45,697 nt of DNA, taken from contig JAKAOS010000003.1 of the NCBI GenBank assembly GCA_021823165.1, forward strand, positions 1-45,697. Reading direction: 5' to 3'. This document shows, piece by piece, positions 26,916-35,174 of the stretch (the first letter of the stretch is position 1; every line of letters begins with the position of its first letter). The position numbers and the translations under genes were made by a program. The DNA is from Actinomycetes bacterium. Its GTDB lineage: Bacteria; Actinomycetota; Acidimicrobiia; Acidimicrobiales; JAKAOS01. The notes below the pieces were generated by a model. The model was not told the DNA's origin. It saw only the letters and a list, made by a program, of their open reading frames with translations, and made no database searches.

Positions 26916-28371
26916 GGGGCACCTCGGAGGGGACAAGCTCGGGTGCAGCAAGGGGCGGGGAGGCCTCCTCTATGGCAGCGGCCACCCTGAACATGGCCTC
27001 CTCGCCCAAAGCGGGCGCCAGCACTTGCACCCCGATGGGCAGGCCGTCGGCGCCCACGCCCCAGGGGACGCTCATGGCGGGGTGGCCAGCCAGGTTGGAG
27101 GGGATGGTGAAGACGTCGGAGAGATACATCTGCATCGGGTCGGCCATCTTGGCCCCCAACTGGAAAGCCGTAGCGGGGGCGGTTGCGCCCAAGAGCACGT
27201 CGAAGCTCCCATAGGCGGCGGCGAAGGCTTCGAGCACCAGGGTCCTGACGCGCTGGGCCTGGCCGTAGTAGGCGTCGTAGTAGCCGGCGGAAAGGGCGAA
27301 GGTCCCAAGCATGATCCGCCTCTTGACCTCGTCACCAAAACCTGCGCTCCGGGTCGCTGTGTTCATGGCCTCCACGTCTGCCGCCGGCATCCTGAGGCCG
27401 TAGCGGACGCCGTCATAGCGAGCAAGGTTCGATGACGCTTCCGCCGGGGCGATCAGGTAGTAGGCGGAAAGCCCCCACCTGCAGGCCTCCACCGAGACCT
27501 CCTCCACTACTGCCCCCGCCGAAGCCAAAGCGTCGGCGGCAGCCTCGACCGCCTTGCGCACCTCGGGGGACGCGCCGTCGATCAACTCCTTTGCAAGGCC
27601 GACCCTCATCCCTTGGACACCCTGGTCGACCACGGCCACAAGCGACGGGGCCTGCCGTTCGAGACAGGTGGAGTCGGCTGGGTCGGCTCCCGCTATCACC
27701 TCCAGGGTCGCCGCAGCATCACGGACAGAGGTCGCAAAGGGGCCGATCTGATCTAAAGAGGATGCAAAGGCGACCAGCCCGTATCGGGACACGAGTCCGT
27801 AGGTGGGCTTGACCCCGACCACGCCACAAAGCGCTGCGGGCTGGCGGATCGATCCCCCGGTGTCCGAACCGAGCGCCAAAGGCGCCAGGCGGGCCGCCAC
27901 CGCCGCAGCCGATCCCCCAGAAGAACCGCCAGGCACCCTGTCGGTGTCGTAAGGATTGCGGGTAGGGCCCTCGGCCGAGTGCTCGGTGGAGGAGCCCATC
28001 GCGAACTCATCCATGTTGGTCTTGCCCACCATGACGGCCCCCGCCGCCCGCAGACGGCCGACCACCGTTGCGTCATAGGGCGGGACCCAACCCCGCAGGA
28101 TCCGAGACGCACAGGTGGTGGGCACTCCCTTGGTGCAGAAATTGTCCTTCAGTGCAACCGGCACACCGGCCAGTGGGCCGGGGTCCTCCCCGGCGACCAC
28201 CGCTGCATCGATACGAGCTGCTTGTGCTCGGGCCTGGTCCTGGGAAACCTCCAAGAAGCAATGGAGCGCGCCGTCGGCCGCAGCGATCCGGTCGAGGTGC
28301 TCCTCCAGTACCTCGGAGGCCAAACGTTCGCCAGCTCGCACCGCTTTGGCAATTTCCAGGGCCTGGTTCAT
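26905..28371 (-). CDS. gatA: Asp-tRNA(Asn)/Glu-tRNA(Gln) amidotransferase subunit A
   Basis: A 488-residue amidase-signature enzyme that releases ammonia from glutamine for the GatCAB transamidosome. The Ser-cisSer-Lys triad is Lys75 (VALKDNF), Ser150 (GGSSGGS) and nucleophile Ser174 ([11 protein letters not shown]). Size and motifs are normal. The ATG overlaps the gatC stop (ATGA) and its end overlaps gatB, so the three genes form one tightly coupled operon. Confidence 0.96.
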   Translation of the reverse strand: MNQALEIAKAVRAGERLASEVLEEHLDRIAAADGALHCFLEVSQDQARAQAARIDAAVVAGEDPGPLAGVPVALKDNFCTKGVPTTCASRILRGWVPPYDATVVGRLRAAGAVMVGKTNMDEFAMGSSTEHSAEGPTRNPYDTDRVPGGSSGGSAAAVAARLAPLALGSDTGGSIRQPAALCGVVGVKPTYGLVSRYGLVAFASSLDQIGPFATSVRDAAATLEVIAGADPADSTCLERQAPSLVAVVDQGVQGMRVGLAKELIDGASPEVRKAVEAAADALASAGAVVEEVSVEACRWGLSAYYLIAPAEASSNLARYDGVRYGLRMPAADVEAMNTATRSAGFGDEVKRRIMLGTFALSAGYYDAYYGQAQRVRTLVLEAFAAAYGSFDVLLGATAPATAFQLGAKMADPMQMYLSDVFTIPSNLAGHPAMSVPWGVGADGLPIGVQVLAPALGEEAMFRVAAAIEEASPPLAAPELVPSEVPHGR

Positions 28372-28670
28372 GCCTGCTCGCCCAGGATCCTGGGCACCAT
28401 GAAACGCTCGTCCTCCACCGCCGGGGCCGCCGCAAGAACCTCCTGGCGGTCGAGGGAGGGCACGACTACGTCTGGCCGCAACACATTTACAAGGGGCAGA
28501 GGATGCGCAGTTGGAGTGACGCCCGCCAGGTCGAGGGAGGCAACATCGGACGCGTGGGTCAAGATGTCGCCAAGATGGCGGGTGAACCTATCCACCTCCT
28601 GGTCGGTGAGGGAGAGTCTGGCTAGGCGGGCAACGTGAATCACATCGTCCCTTGAGATGGCATCCGGCAC
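28368..28670 (-). CDS. gatC: Asp-tRNA(Asn)/Glu-tRNA(Gln) amidotransferase subunit C
   Basis: A 100-residue GatC, the small belt-like subunit that holds GatA and GatB together. It has [20 protein letters not shown] near the N-terminus and the C-terminal [22 protein letters not shown] chose GTG 28670, 7 bases behind a TATGAT box, because homologues start here and the transcript could be leaderless. ATG 28682 would add four residues but lies inside that box. First gene of the gatC-gatA-gatB operon. Confidence 0.92.
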   Translation of the reverse strand: MPDAISRDDVIHVARLARLSLTDQEVDRFTRHLGDILTHASDVASLDLAGVTPTAHPLPLVNVLRPDVVVPSLDRQEVLAAAPAVEDERFMVPRILGEQA

Positions 28671-28677
28671 GGGGCCG

Positions 28678-28683
28678 ATCATA
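28678..28683 (-). promoter_or_regulatory. -10 box of the gatCAB operon
   Basis: TATGAT on the minus strand ends 7 bases before the gatC GTG. No ribosome binding site lies between, which suggests a leaderless message. The -35 is uncertain; CATTGT or TTGTGG lie in the right area at non-ideal spacings. Confidence 0.4.
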
Positions 28684-28889
28684 TTTGTGCGCCGCGGCCA
28701 CAATGACGGGGGGATTCGATGGGTAAATACGCAACGAGGGTCGGCAGCCGGGCAGCGCCAAGGGGGCCAAGCCACAAAAAGACCGAGTTCGGACATGGCA
28801 AGCGTCGGATACGGAGTGCAAATCCAGTTGCAACCAGCTTTTTTCCGGATGAATGAATATTGTTGGTGGTGCCAGGAGGAGGATTGGCA

Positions 28890-29146
28890 TGTCGGTACAC
28901 AGCTGTACGAGATGTGAACTACTCTTTGCAACCGCCGCGGAAGCCAGTGATCACGAACGCCACGACCATGGCGTCGAGCACTCAACCCCAATCGGCGAAT
29001 ACCGCCACCGGGAGGCCCCGGGCATCGACCCGCCAAATGCAGCCTTGCACTGCCCAGAGTGCGGGCTGTGGTTCGCCGATGGGACCCAACTCGTACTGCA
29101 CCGCTCCAAGGAGCACCCCGAGAGCGGCACCCGCGGTCGGCCCTAG
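28890..29146 (+). CDS. small protein with two C2H2 zinc fingers
   Basis: An 85-residue protein with two classical fingers: CTRCELLFATAAEASDHERH (C-x2-C-x12-H-x3-H, residues about 6-26) and CPECGLWFADGTQLVLHRSKEH (C-x2-C-x12-H-x4-H, about 56-77), joined by a polar linker. AGGAGG lies 6 bases before ATG 28890. Such fingers are common in eukaryotes and rarer in bacteria; here they probably bind DNA, RNA or a protein. Its stop codon overlaps, head to head, the stop of the TetR gene on the other strand (shared CTAG). Function unknown. Confidence 0.75.
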
Positions 29147-29760
29147 GCCGGACGCAACAAGCTCTGCACCTCCGCTCCCACCAGGAGAGCAAGCTCCTCC
29201 AGCGGCAGCGACGCCATTGGTTCCAACTTCAGCACATGGCGCGCCATCACCACCCCCAGCAGGGTCGCAGCGGCCAGCGATGCCCTCGTCGAGGCCAACT
29301 CGCCAGCCAACGCGGTGGCCAGGAGACCGCCGATGGCCTCAGACAGGAAGGATCCCAGCAACTCGGCCGAGTGCTCGTCGACCACGGCCGAACGCAAAAG
29401 CGCTATCAGGGCCTGGCTGCTGGTCGGCTCCTCCCAAAGCTTGAGAACCCTTCCGGCCAGGCGCTCCCCCAGGGTATCGGGGTCTCCCGGGAGCACCTCG
29501 GAGAGGATGACCACAGGGTCGGCGGGTAGGTTTAACGCGGCTGACACGAGTCCGGCTTTTGAGCCGAAGTAGTGGTTGATGAGCGCCGGGTCGACGCCTG
29601 CATCTTTTGCCACCGCTCGCAGCGACGTGCCCGCAATCCCCTTCGCTGACAGGTGGCGCCTGGCAGCCACGATGATCTGCCCCCTGGCGTCTGAGGGACC
29701 CTTCCTCCTCCCCCTCGACCGAACCTCGCCAGTGCCCTCCGATCCAGCAGATTCGCTCAA
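29143..29760 (-). CDS. TetR/AcrR-family regulator
   Basis: A 205-residue TetR-type repressor. The DNA-binding helix-turn-helix is around residues 35-65 (LRAVAKDAGVDPALINHYFGSKAGL). The C-terminal ligand domain has no recognisable subtype. I chose TTG 29760: AGGA lies 5 bases upstream and the start overlaps the permease stop (TTGA). It is the third gene of an ABC exporter operon whose promoter carries a 20-bp palindrome, so it very probably represses its own operon and responds to the exported compound. Confidence 0.85.
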   Translation of the reverse strand: MSESAGSEGTGEVRSRGRRKGPSDARGQIIVAARRHLSAKGIAGTSLRAVAKDAGVDPALINHYFGSKAGLVSAALNLPADPVVILSEVLPGDPDTLGERLAGRVLKLWEEPTSSQALIALLRSAVVDEHSAELLGSFLSEAIGGLLATALAGELASTRASLAAATLLGVVMARHVLKLEPMASLPLEELALLVGAEVQSLLRPA

Positions 29761-30494
29761 GGCGTCCTGCGCCGAAGGGTCAGAGCACCCGCCACCACGG
29801 CCGCCGGCACCGATGAGGCCAGCACCACCAGGTCCCGCACAAAGTAACCAGACAGGTTTGCCCCCTGAGACACCCTGGAGACGCCGTCGAGGGCATAAGT
29901 CAGCGGGAGCGCCCAGGAAATCCAATGCAACACCGCGGCCATCGAGTCACGCGGCACGAACAGGCCGCACAAGAGGAGCTGGGGAAGCACGAAGGCCGGG
30001 AGGAACTGCACGGCTTGGAACTCGGTACGGGCAAAGGCGGAAAGGAACAGCCCAAGGGAGGATCCCAACAGCGAGGACAGCAGGGCCATGCCGAGTATGG
30101 CCCACAATGGGCCTGCGACATCAAGCCCCAGCGGACCCAGGGCAATCGAGGCAGTGAGTCCGGCCTGCACCACGGCGAGGGAGCCAAATGCGAGGGAGTA
30201 TCCCCCAAGCAGCTCAGAGTTTCGCAGGGGCGAGGTGAAAAGCCGCTCCAGGGTGCCCCCGGTGCGCTCTCGCAGCATCGAGATGGAGGCCACCACGAAC
30301 ATCGCCGTGAAGGGGAACAGTGCAAGGACCGCCGGTCCGCTGTGCTGGAAGACGGCCCGCTGCCCGGAGAACGCATATCGCAACAGCGTCATGAGCACCG
30401 AGGGCACCACCATCACCATCACCAGGGTTCGCGGGTCATGACGAATCTCGACGAGCAGTCGCCCCGCGGTTGCCAAAACCCTCCTGCCCTTCAT
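29757..30494 (-). CDS. ABC-2 type transporter permease
   Basis: A 245-residue membrane protein with about six segments: an N-terminal basic stretch (EIRHDPRTLVMVMVVPSVLM), the ABC-2 motif RERTGGTLERLFTSPLRNSE, then hydrophobic helices including LPAFVLPQLLLCGLFVPRD. It resembles DrrB-type drug export permeases. It overlaps the ATPase gene by 4 bases upstream and the TetR gene by 3 bases downstream. Confidence 0.88.
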   Translation of the reverse strand: MKGRRVLATAGRLLVEIRHDPRTLVMVMVVPSVLMTLLRYAFSGQRAVFQHSGPAVLALFPFTAMFVVASISMLRERTGGTLERLFTSPLRNSELLGGYSLAFGSLAVVQAGLTASIALGPLGLDVAGPLWAILGMALLSSLLGSSLGLFLSAFARTEFQAVQFLPAFVLPQLLLCGLFVPRDSMAAVLHWISWALPLTYALDGVSRVSQGANLSGYFVRDLVVLASSVPAAVVAGALTLRRRTP

Positions 30495-31225
30495 GCCGCC
30501 TCCCTCTCTGCCTGCTGCACCAAGGCGATAAACGCAGCGTTCAGGTCGGATGCCCCGGCTCGCTCGAGGAGGGACGCCGGAGATCCAGCGGCCACAACCC
30601 GCCCCTCACGCAGCAGAACCAGTTCGTCGCAGCGCGACGCCTCTTCCATCACGTGGCTGCTCACAATCACCGTCGCGCCAGCCGATGCTTTGGCTCTGAA
30701 CTCCCCCCACAACCGCTCCCGCAGCAACGGGTCCAATCCGACGGTCGGCTCATCGAGGATCAAGACCTCCGGACGAGGGAGCAACGCCACGGCAAGCGAC
30801 ACCCGGGCTCGCTGGCCGCCCGAAAGTCGATCGACCCGGGCCTTTGTGAAGGGGACCATGTCGACCTCTTCCAATACCTCAGCAACCCGCGCCCTTGGCT
30901 GATTCACCAGCCGTGCGAAATAACGGAGGTTCTCCAATACCGTCAGGTCCCCATAAAGGGCGGCGGCCTGGGGCATGTAGCCCACTTTTGAGCCAAGCCG
31001 GCGATCTCCGGCCTCGGCGCCCAGGACCGAAATGCTTCCCGAGGTAATCCGCTGCAGGCCCATCATCGCCCGCATCAGCGTGGTCTTTCCCGACCCACTC
31101 GGCCCCAGGAGCCCGAAGATGACCCCGGCGGGGATATCCAGGCTCACCTCGTCAAGCACCACGGACCCCCTGCGCCGGACCAGCAGGTCGGTTATCGCTA
31201 TTCCTGGTCGGTCCGGGGAGGCCAT
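30491..31225 (-). CDS. ABC transporter ATP-binding protein (DrrA-like)
   Basis: A 244-residue ABC ATPase with Walker A GPSGSGKTT, Q-loop MPQ, signature LSGGQRARV, Walker B VLILDEPTVGLD and switch His in SSHVMEEA. It drives the adjoining permease. No ribosome binding site precedes ATG 31225; a well-spaced promoter puts the transcription start on the A of ATG, so it is probably leaderless. First gene of the ATPase-permease-TetR operon. Confidence 0.9.
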   Translation of the reverse strand: MASPDRPGIAITDLLVRRRGSVVLDEVSLDIPAGVIFGLLGPSGSGKTTLMRAMMGLQRITSGSISVLGAEAGDRRLGSKVGYMPQAAALYGDLTVLENLRYFARLVNQPRARVAEVLEEVDMVPFTKARVDRLSGGQRARVSLAVALLPRPEVLILDEPTVGLDPLLRERLWGEFRAKASAGATVIVSSHVMEEASRCDELVLLREGRVVAAGSPASLLERAGASDLNAAFIALVQQAEREAA

Positions 31226-31231
31226 GGGATT

Positions 31232-31260
31232 ATTTCATCACGTGATGAAATCTAAGTCAA
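31232..31260 (-). promoter_or_regulatory. promoter with embedded TetR operator
   Basis: On the minus strand TTGACT (31255-31260) and TGAAAT (31232-31237) are exactly 17 bases apart, and six bases later the ATG begins. The spacer and -10 are filled by ATTTCATCACGTGATGAAAT (31232-31251), a perfect 20-bp palindrome. A bound TetR dimer would block RNA polymerase. The -35 box overlaps the stop codon of the DUF6295 gene upstream. Confidence 0.75.
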
Positions 31261-31565
31261 GCCCCGTCTGCCCATGCCGCCAGGACCTGGCGGGCGGAGT
31301 CTGTCTGTTCGGACATGCCATCGGGCAGGGCTGCCAGCACCGCAACGATCCGCTTGGCCAGTTCCATGGCGGTTTGGGGTTCCAACTCCACCGCCACCCT
31401 CGAAGGCCCCTCTTTGAGGTCCAAGAAGTCGATGTTGAGGCTGTGCTCCAAGGGAGCATCCTGAGGGTGGTCGAAGTAGACGGTCGCGTCCGACAGCCTG
31501 AACCACCTGTCTCCGCCCTTTGCGCTTCCCCAAGCCGCAAGCCGCTCGGTGATGTAGGTGCACAT
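31257..31565 (-). CDS. DUF6295 family protein
   Basis: A 102-residue soluble protein beginning MCTYITERLAAWGSAKGGDRW and containing FRLSDATVYFDHP and HSLNIDFLDL, which fits the DUF6295 family as I remember it. No catalytic motif or assigned function is known to me. GGGGAG lies 6 bases before ATG 31565, and the gene starts 1 bp after the dienelactone hydrolase stop, so the two are co-transcribed and perhaps functionally linked. Confidence 0.75.
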   Translation of the reverse strand: MCTYITERLAAWGSAKGGDRWFRLSDATVYFDHPQDAPLEHSLNIDFLDLKEGPSRVAVELEPQTAMELAKRIVAVLAALPDGMSEQTDSARQVLAAWADGA

Positions 31566-31566
31566 C

Positions 31567-32310
31567 TCAACTCCCCAGGTGTTCTGCGAAGAAATCCATC
31601 ACTCTCTGCCAGCCATCCACGGCGGCCTCCGGCCGGTAGGAGGGGCGATCGGGATCAAAAAAGGCATGGCCCGCTCCCTCGTAGAGGCGGAACTCGAATT
31701 GCTTGCCGGCCGCCCGCAAGGCGTCGGCCAGGACCTCGTTATCAGACGGGGAGGGAAACTTGTCCTCGGCCCCAAACACACCGAGCATCGGACAGGAAAG
31801 AGTTGGCGCCCGGTCCACCACGGGCTCAACCGACAGCGGGCTGCCCGGCGGCGGCGTGCCCACGACAAAGGCGCCGTAACAGTCCACCAGAGCCTGCAGT
31901 TGCAGTTCACAAGCGGCGAGGAAGGCCTGCCGTCCACCTGAACAGAAACCAATGACCCCGACCTTGCCGTTCGAGCCTTCAAGGGACCGGAGCAGATCGG
32001 CCGCCCCCGAGACGTCCCCCACGAGGCGAGCGTCCGCTATGCCCCCCTGTGCTCTCACAAGTGCCGCCGCATCCTGGTCCGAAGTGCCACCGGTGGCTTC
32101 CCTGGAGTAGAGGTTGGGACACAACGCCCTGAAGCCCGCAGCGGCAAATCGACGGGTTATCTCCCTTGTCGAACGGTCGTAGCCGGGAAGGTGGTGAATG
32201 ACGACCACCGAACCAACCGGCTGAGTGCTTGCCGGTGTGGCGAGATATCCCCTGATGCGGTCGCCACCCCAGCCGGAGATTTCGATCTCTCTGGCCTCCA
32301 AAACTTCCAT
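31567..32310 (-). CDS. dienelactone hydrolase family protein
   Basis: A 247-residue alpha/beta hydrolase of the dienelactone hydrolase type. The triad is Cys123 (GFCSGGR), Asp183 (FGAEDKF) and His215 (GAGHAFF), the Cys-Asp-His set of this family. GGGAGG lies 5 bases before ATG 32310, which decides the start although the frame is open further upstream. It probably hydrolyses a lactone or ester in the cytoplasm; the substrate is unknown. It is followed directly by the DUF6295 gene. Confidence 0.87.
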   Translation of the reverse strand: MEVLEAREIEISGWGGDRIRGYLATPASTQPVGSVVVIHHLPGYDRSTREITRRFAAAGFRALCPNLYSREATGGTSDQDAAALVRAQGGIADARLVGDVSGAADLLRSLEGSNGKVGVIGFCSGGRQAFLAACELQLQALVDCYGAFVVGTPPPGSPLSVEPVVDRAPTLSCPMLGVFGAEDKFPSPSDNEVLADALRAAGKQFEFRLYEGAGHAFFDPDRPSYRPEAAVDGWQRVMDFFAEHLGS

Positions 32311-32625
32311 GTTGACCTCCCATCGGATCCGCCTGATGCCGCATGCGGGCGCGCCCATCACCTCGTGAATCAGATGGGCTCGGCGACAAGTTCCCAGTTG
32401 GCCCCTCAGGATGGGGCCGGAACGGCACAACTATAGTTAGCAGCACGCCAATGCGGGGAGCGAGATTGACACCGAAGCAAGATCTGCGGGCATCGGTGGA
32501 GCGCGGGGATGTTGAGGCCTTTCTGAGTTCCCCAGGCTCACCTCGCGACGCGGTGGTGGCGATCTCATCCAAGCGGTCGTGGCCCTGGGCGCCAGTGCGT
32601 TGCTGGGTGTCGACGGCGGTGTCTG
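32311..32625. other. intergenic region between divergent genes, with palindrome
   Basis: AACTATAGTT (32429-32438) is a perfect 10-bp palindrome and contains TATAGT, a -10-like hexamer, on both strands. It may be a shared promoter or operator for the hydrolase and exporter genes. On the plus strand a 61-codon frame from ATG 32451 to 32636 overlaps the exporter start; it lacks a ribosome binding site. A neighbouring frame reads GDLIQAVVALGASALLGVDG and stops at TGATG on the exporter start, so a frameshifted small gene is possible. Confidence 0.35.
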
Positions 32626-34260
32626 ATGGTCGCTGATCGCCAGGGGCGCCAGGGCGCACACGAGGAATCCTGGGAACCTCCTCCCATTCAGGCCGCCGGG
32701 GCGGAAGGGAACAACCTCTGGGTCGTGCTGGCCGCCCTGATGCTGGCCACCATGCTGGCATCTTTGGACCAGACCGTGGTTGCAACGGCTCTCCCGACCA
32801 TTGCCGGCGATCTCCGGGGTCTCAATCACCTGTCCTGGGTGGTGACCGCCTACATGCTCACCTCGACCATCTCGACGCCTTTGTGGGGCAAGCTTGGGGA
32901 CCTTCACGGGCGCAAGCGCTTCTTCCAGGTCTCGATTGCAATCTTCCTCGCCGGTTCGGCACTGTGTGGCATCTCCCAGACCATGCAGGAACTCATCGTC
33001 TTCCGCGCCATTCAGGGGATCGGCGGCGGCGGGCTGTTGGTTGGAGCCCAGGCGATCATCGGAGACCTGGTCAGTGCAAGAGAGCGTGGCCGCTATCTCG
33101 GCTACTTCGGGGCCGTATTTGGTTTCACAAGCGTGGCCGGACCCCTCCTGGGAGGCTTTTTTACCCAACAGCTCAGCTGGAGGTGGGTGTTCTATGTGAA
33201 CATCCCATTTGGACTGGTCACCCTGGTCATGGTGGCAACCCGTTTCCACATGCCCACCAGGAGGCGGCCCCACTCCCTTGACTACGCCGGGACCGCCCTG
33301 TTGAGCGGGGGGGTGAGTGCGGTGATACTCATGACCACCTGGGGAGGCGGAGCACTGTCTTGGACCTCGCCAGAGATGCTGAGCCTTGGGGTGACCGCAG
33401 TGGTGCTGCTGGGTGCCTTTGCAGTTGTCGAGACCCGGACGGCTGAACCGCTGGTACCACTGGCGCTGTTCAGGGAGCGAGTTTTCACCGTCTCCAGCAT
33501 CGTTGCTTTCATGGTTGGCTTCGTGCTCTTCGGCGCGATCGTCTACATACCGCTTTACCTTCAGACGGTGCACGGTGCGGCACCGACCACCTCAGGGCTC
33601 GAACTGGTCCCCATGGTGGTCGGGATGCTCGCAACCTTCATCGCAAGCGGGCGACTCATCACCCGCTACGGCCGATACAAGATCTTCCCCGTCATGGGAA
33701 CTGCGACGATCGCTATCGGCCTCTACCTCCTGTCGCTGATGACGCCCGACACATCCATGCCCGTTTCCTCGGCATTCATGTTCGTGATCGGCCTGGGGAT
33801 GGGAGCGGTCCTCCAAGTGCTCGTGATCGCGGTGCAGAACGCCGTCCCCTACAACCAACTGGGCACGGCCACCTCGGCCGCCACCTTCTTCCGATCAATC
33901 GGAGGGGCCTTCGGCGTTGCGGTGTTCGGAGCCATCTTCAACAATAGGCTGTTCCAACTGCTGCCACGGTTCTTGCCGCCCAAGGCGCTGGCTGCGATAT
34001 CCCACAGGCGCATCACGGCCAACCCGGCCCAGCTCAAAGCCCTCCCCTCCCAGATGCATCAGGGTTATGTCACCGCCTTCAGCGACGCTCTGCACACCGT
34101 GTTCCTCACTGCGGTGCCCTTCGCCATGATCGCATTCCTGCTCACGTGGCTTCTCAAAGAGGTCCCTTTGCGGGATCAGGTCCTCGTGCCGCTTGATGCA
34201 CCCGAGGCAGGCCCGGAATCTCTGGGCACGAACCTGGTCCGCAAACACGGGTCGTCCTAG
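32626..34260 (+). CDS. DHA2-family MFS multidrug exporter
   Basis: A 544-residue transporter with about 14 membrane segments, of the EmrB/QacA (DHA2) group. Landmarks are LASLDQTVVATALPTIAGDL at the first helix, WGKLGDLHGRKR (motif A), RAIQGIGGGG and the antiporter motif C in GPLLGGFFTQ, then WRWVFYVNIPFG. It probably expels drugs or metabolites with proton influx. The ATG at 32626 has no clear ribosome binding site. No regulator gene adjoins it. Confidence 0.92.
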   Translation: MVADRQGRQGAHEESWEPPPIQAAGAEGNNLWVVLAALMLATMLASLDQTVVATALPTIAGDLRGLNHLSWVVTAYMLTSTISTPLWGKLGDLHGRKRFFQVSIAIFLAGSALCGISQTMQELIVFRAIQGIGGGGLLVGAQAIIGDLVSARERGRYLGYFGAVFGFTSVAGPLLGGFFTQQLSWRWVFYVNIPFGLVTLVMVATRFHMPTRRRPHSLDYAGTALLSGGVSAVILMTTWGGGALSWTSPEMLSLGVTAVVLLGAFAVVETRTAEPLVPLALFRERVFTVSSIVAFMVGFVLFGAIVYIPLYLQTVHGAAPTTSGLELVPMVVGMLATFIASGRLITRYGRYKIFPVMGTATIAIGLYLLSLMTPDTSMPVSSAFMFVIGLGMGAVLQVLVIAVQNAVPYNQLGTATSAATFFRSIGGAFGVAVFGAIFNNRLFQLLPRFLPPKALAAISHRRITANPAQLKALPSQMHQGYVTAFSDALHTVFLTAVPFAMIAFLLTWLLKEVPLRDQVLVPLDAPEAGPESLGTNLVRKHGSS

Positions 34261-34658
34261 CCCACCCGTAGACACGCCGACCGGCCTTCCTGTCCGCCAA
34301 AAGGCCGACGTGGCTAACACGGTTGCCAAGATCGCCTCGCCCCTGTCCGACCCATGGGCCCTGGGCTAAGCCGAAGACCCAACTGGCCTGCAAGCGTGCG
34401 TGCGTTCTCGCCCGAGGACCGTCCGCTCCACGAGAGCGAGCACGGCCATCCAGAGCGGGCCGATACCTCCCCCCTGGATGGGCAACGCAGCTCACCTCTG
34501 GAGAAGCCCAGAGAGGTGAATGACGGCCTTCACGTAGGGTCGTTGTCATCAACTCGTTGACTCTACGTCTAAATATTTGAATATTTTATACCAAGTGACT
34601 TGCGGTTGTGTTTGTCCATGCACTAGAACCTTGCCCATCGCTGTGCTGGAGCGCGGCC
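34261..34658. other. intergenic region with AT-rich tract and inverted repeats
   Basis: After the exporter, CGGCCTT (34282-34288) and AAGGCCG (34301-34307) form a possible terminator. Further on, ACGTAG (34532-34537) and CTACGT (34563-34568) enclose GTTG/CAAC repeats. Next comes a strikingly AT-rich tract around 34569-34592 with AAATATT/AATATTT arms in an otherwise GC-rich window. The tract lies upstream of a secreted-protein gene and may be its promoter. Confidence 0.4.
34282..34307 (+). terminator. hairpin after the MFS exporter
   Basis: CGGCCTT and AAGGCCG pair with a 12-base loop 22 bp after the exporter stop. There is no T-run. Confidence 0.35.
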
Positions 34659-35133
34659 ATGGCGAAAAAGGCAATGCGCGCTTGTCGTCGGGGCTGGAAG
34701 TGGACGGCGTCCATTGTCTCTGTGTGTTCGTTGACCGTGCTTGGTTATATGCCTGCCGCCACCGCCGCAGGGGGTGGCGGATCTGTTCCCTCTGCCGCCC
34801 CGGGTGTAGCGAGTCTCGGCCCGGTCGGCAACGGCTCTTCCATCCAAGCGCCGACGCCGAGTGGATTTGGCATGGGCCAAGGAGGGCCACCCCTATCCGA
34901 CCACGCCCCGCTCAGCCCTGCCCCCGGCTCGGCCAAGTTCCCACCCCCGGTGCTCTCGCCCTTGGCCCAGGCCCAGGCCAATGCTCTAGCCCAGGCCAAG
35001 GCGTTGGGCCATGGGGTAAAGGTGGCGGGCAGCACCACAGGGACCTCTCAGACCATGGCAAATCCGGATGGGTCTTTCACAACCGATATCTCATCTGGGC
35101 CTGCCCGGGTGCACACGGTGGCGTCCCAGTTCC
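34659..35133 (+). pseudogene. secreted protein, truncated by an IS256-family element
   Basis: ATG 34659 (GGAG 7 bases upstream) opens a gene with a signal peptide: basic MAKKAMRACRRGWKW, hydrophobic TASIVSVCSLTVLGYM and an ATAA cleavage region. A low-complexity Gly/Pro/Ser stretch follows, then ALAQAKALGHGVKVAG and TMANPDGSFTTDISSGPARV. That last part resembles the N-terminal region of large cell-surface proteins of the DNRLRE/RHS kind. The gene is cut at about 35133, where the insertion element begins; the open frame runs on to 35255 only through the element. The rest of the gene is not found on the other side. Confidence 0.6.
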
Positions 35134-35174
35134 GGTGGAAAATCGGTGAGGGACGCAGGTTCCTGGTGGCGATG

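Noticed and set aside
28368-29192. Extended 274-residue GatC
   Set aside because: The extension runs over a non-coding region and part of the zinc-finger gene; GatC proteins have about 100 residues.
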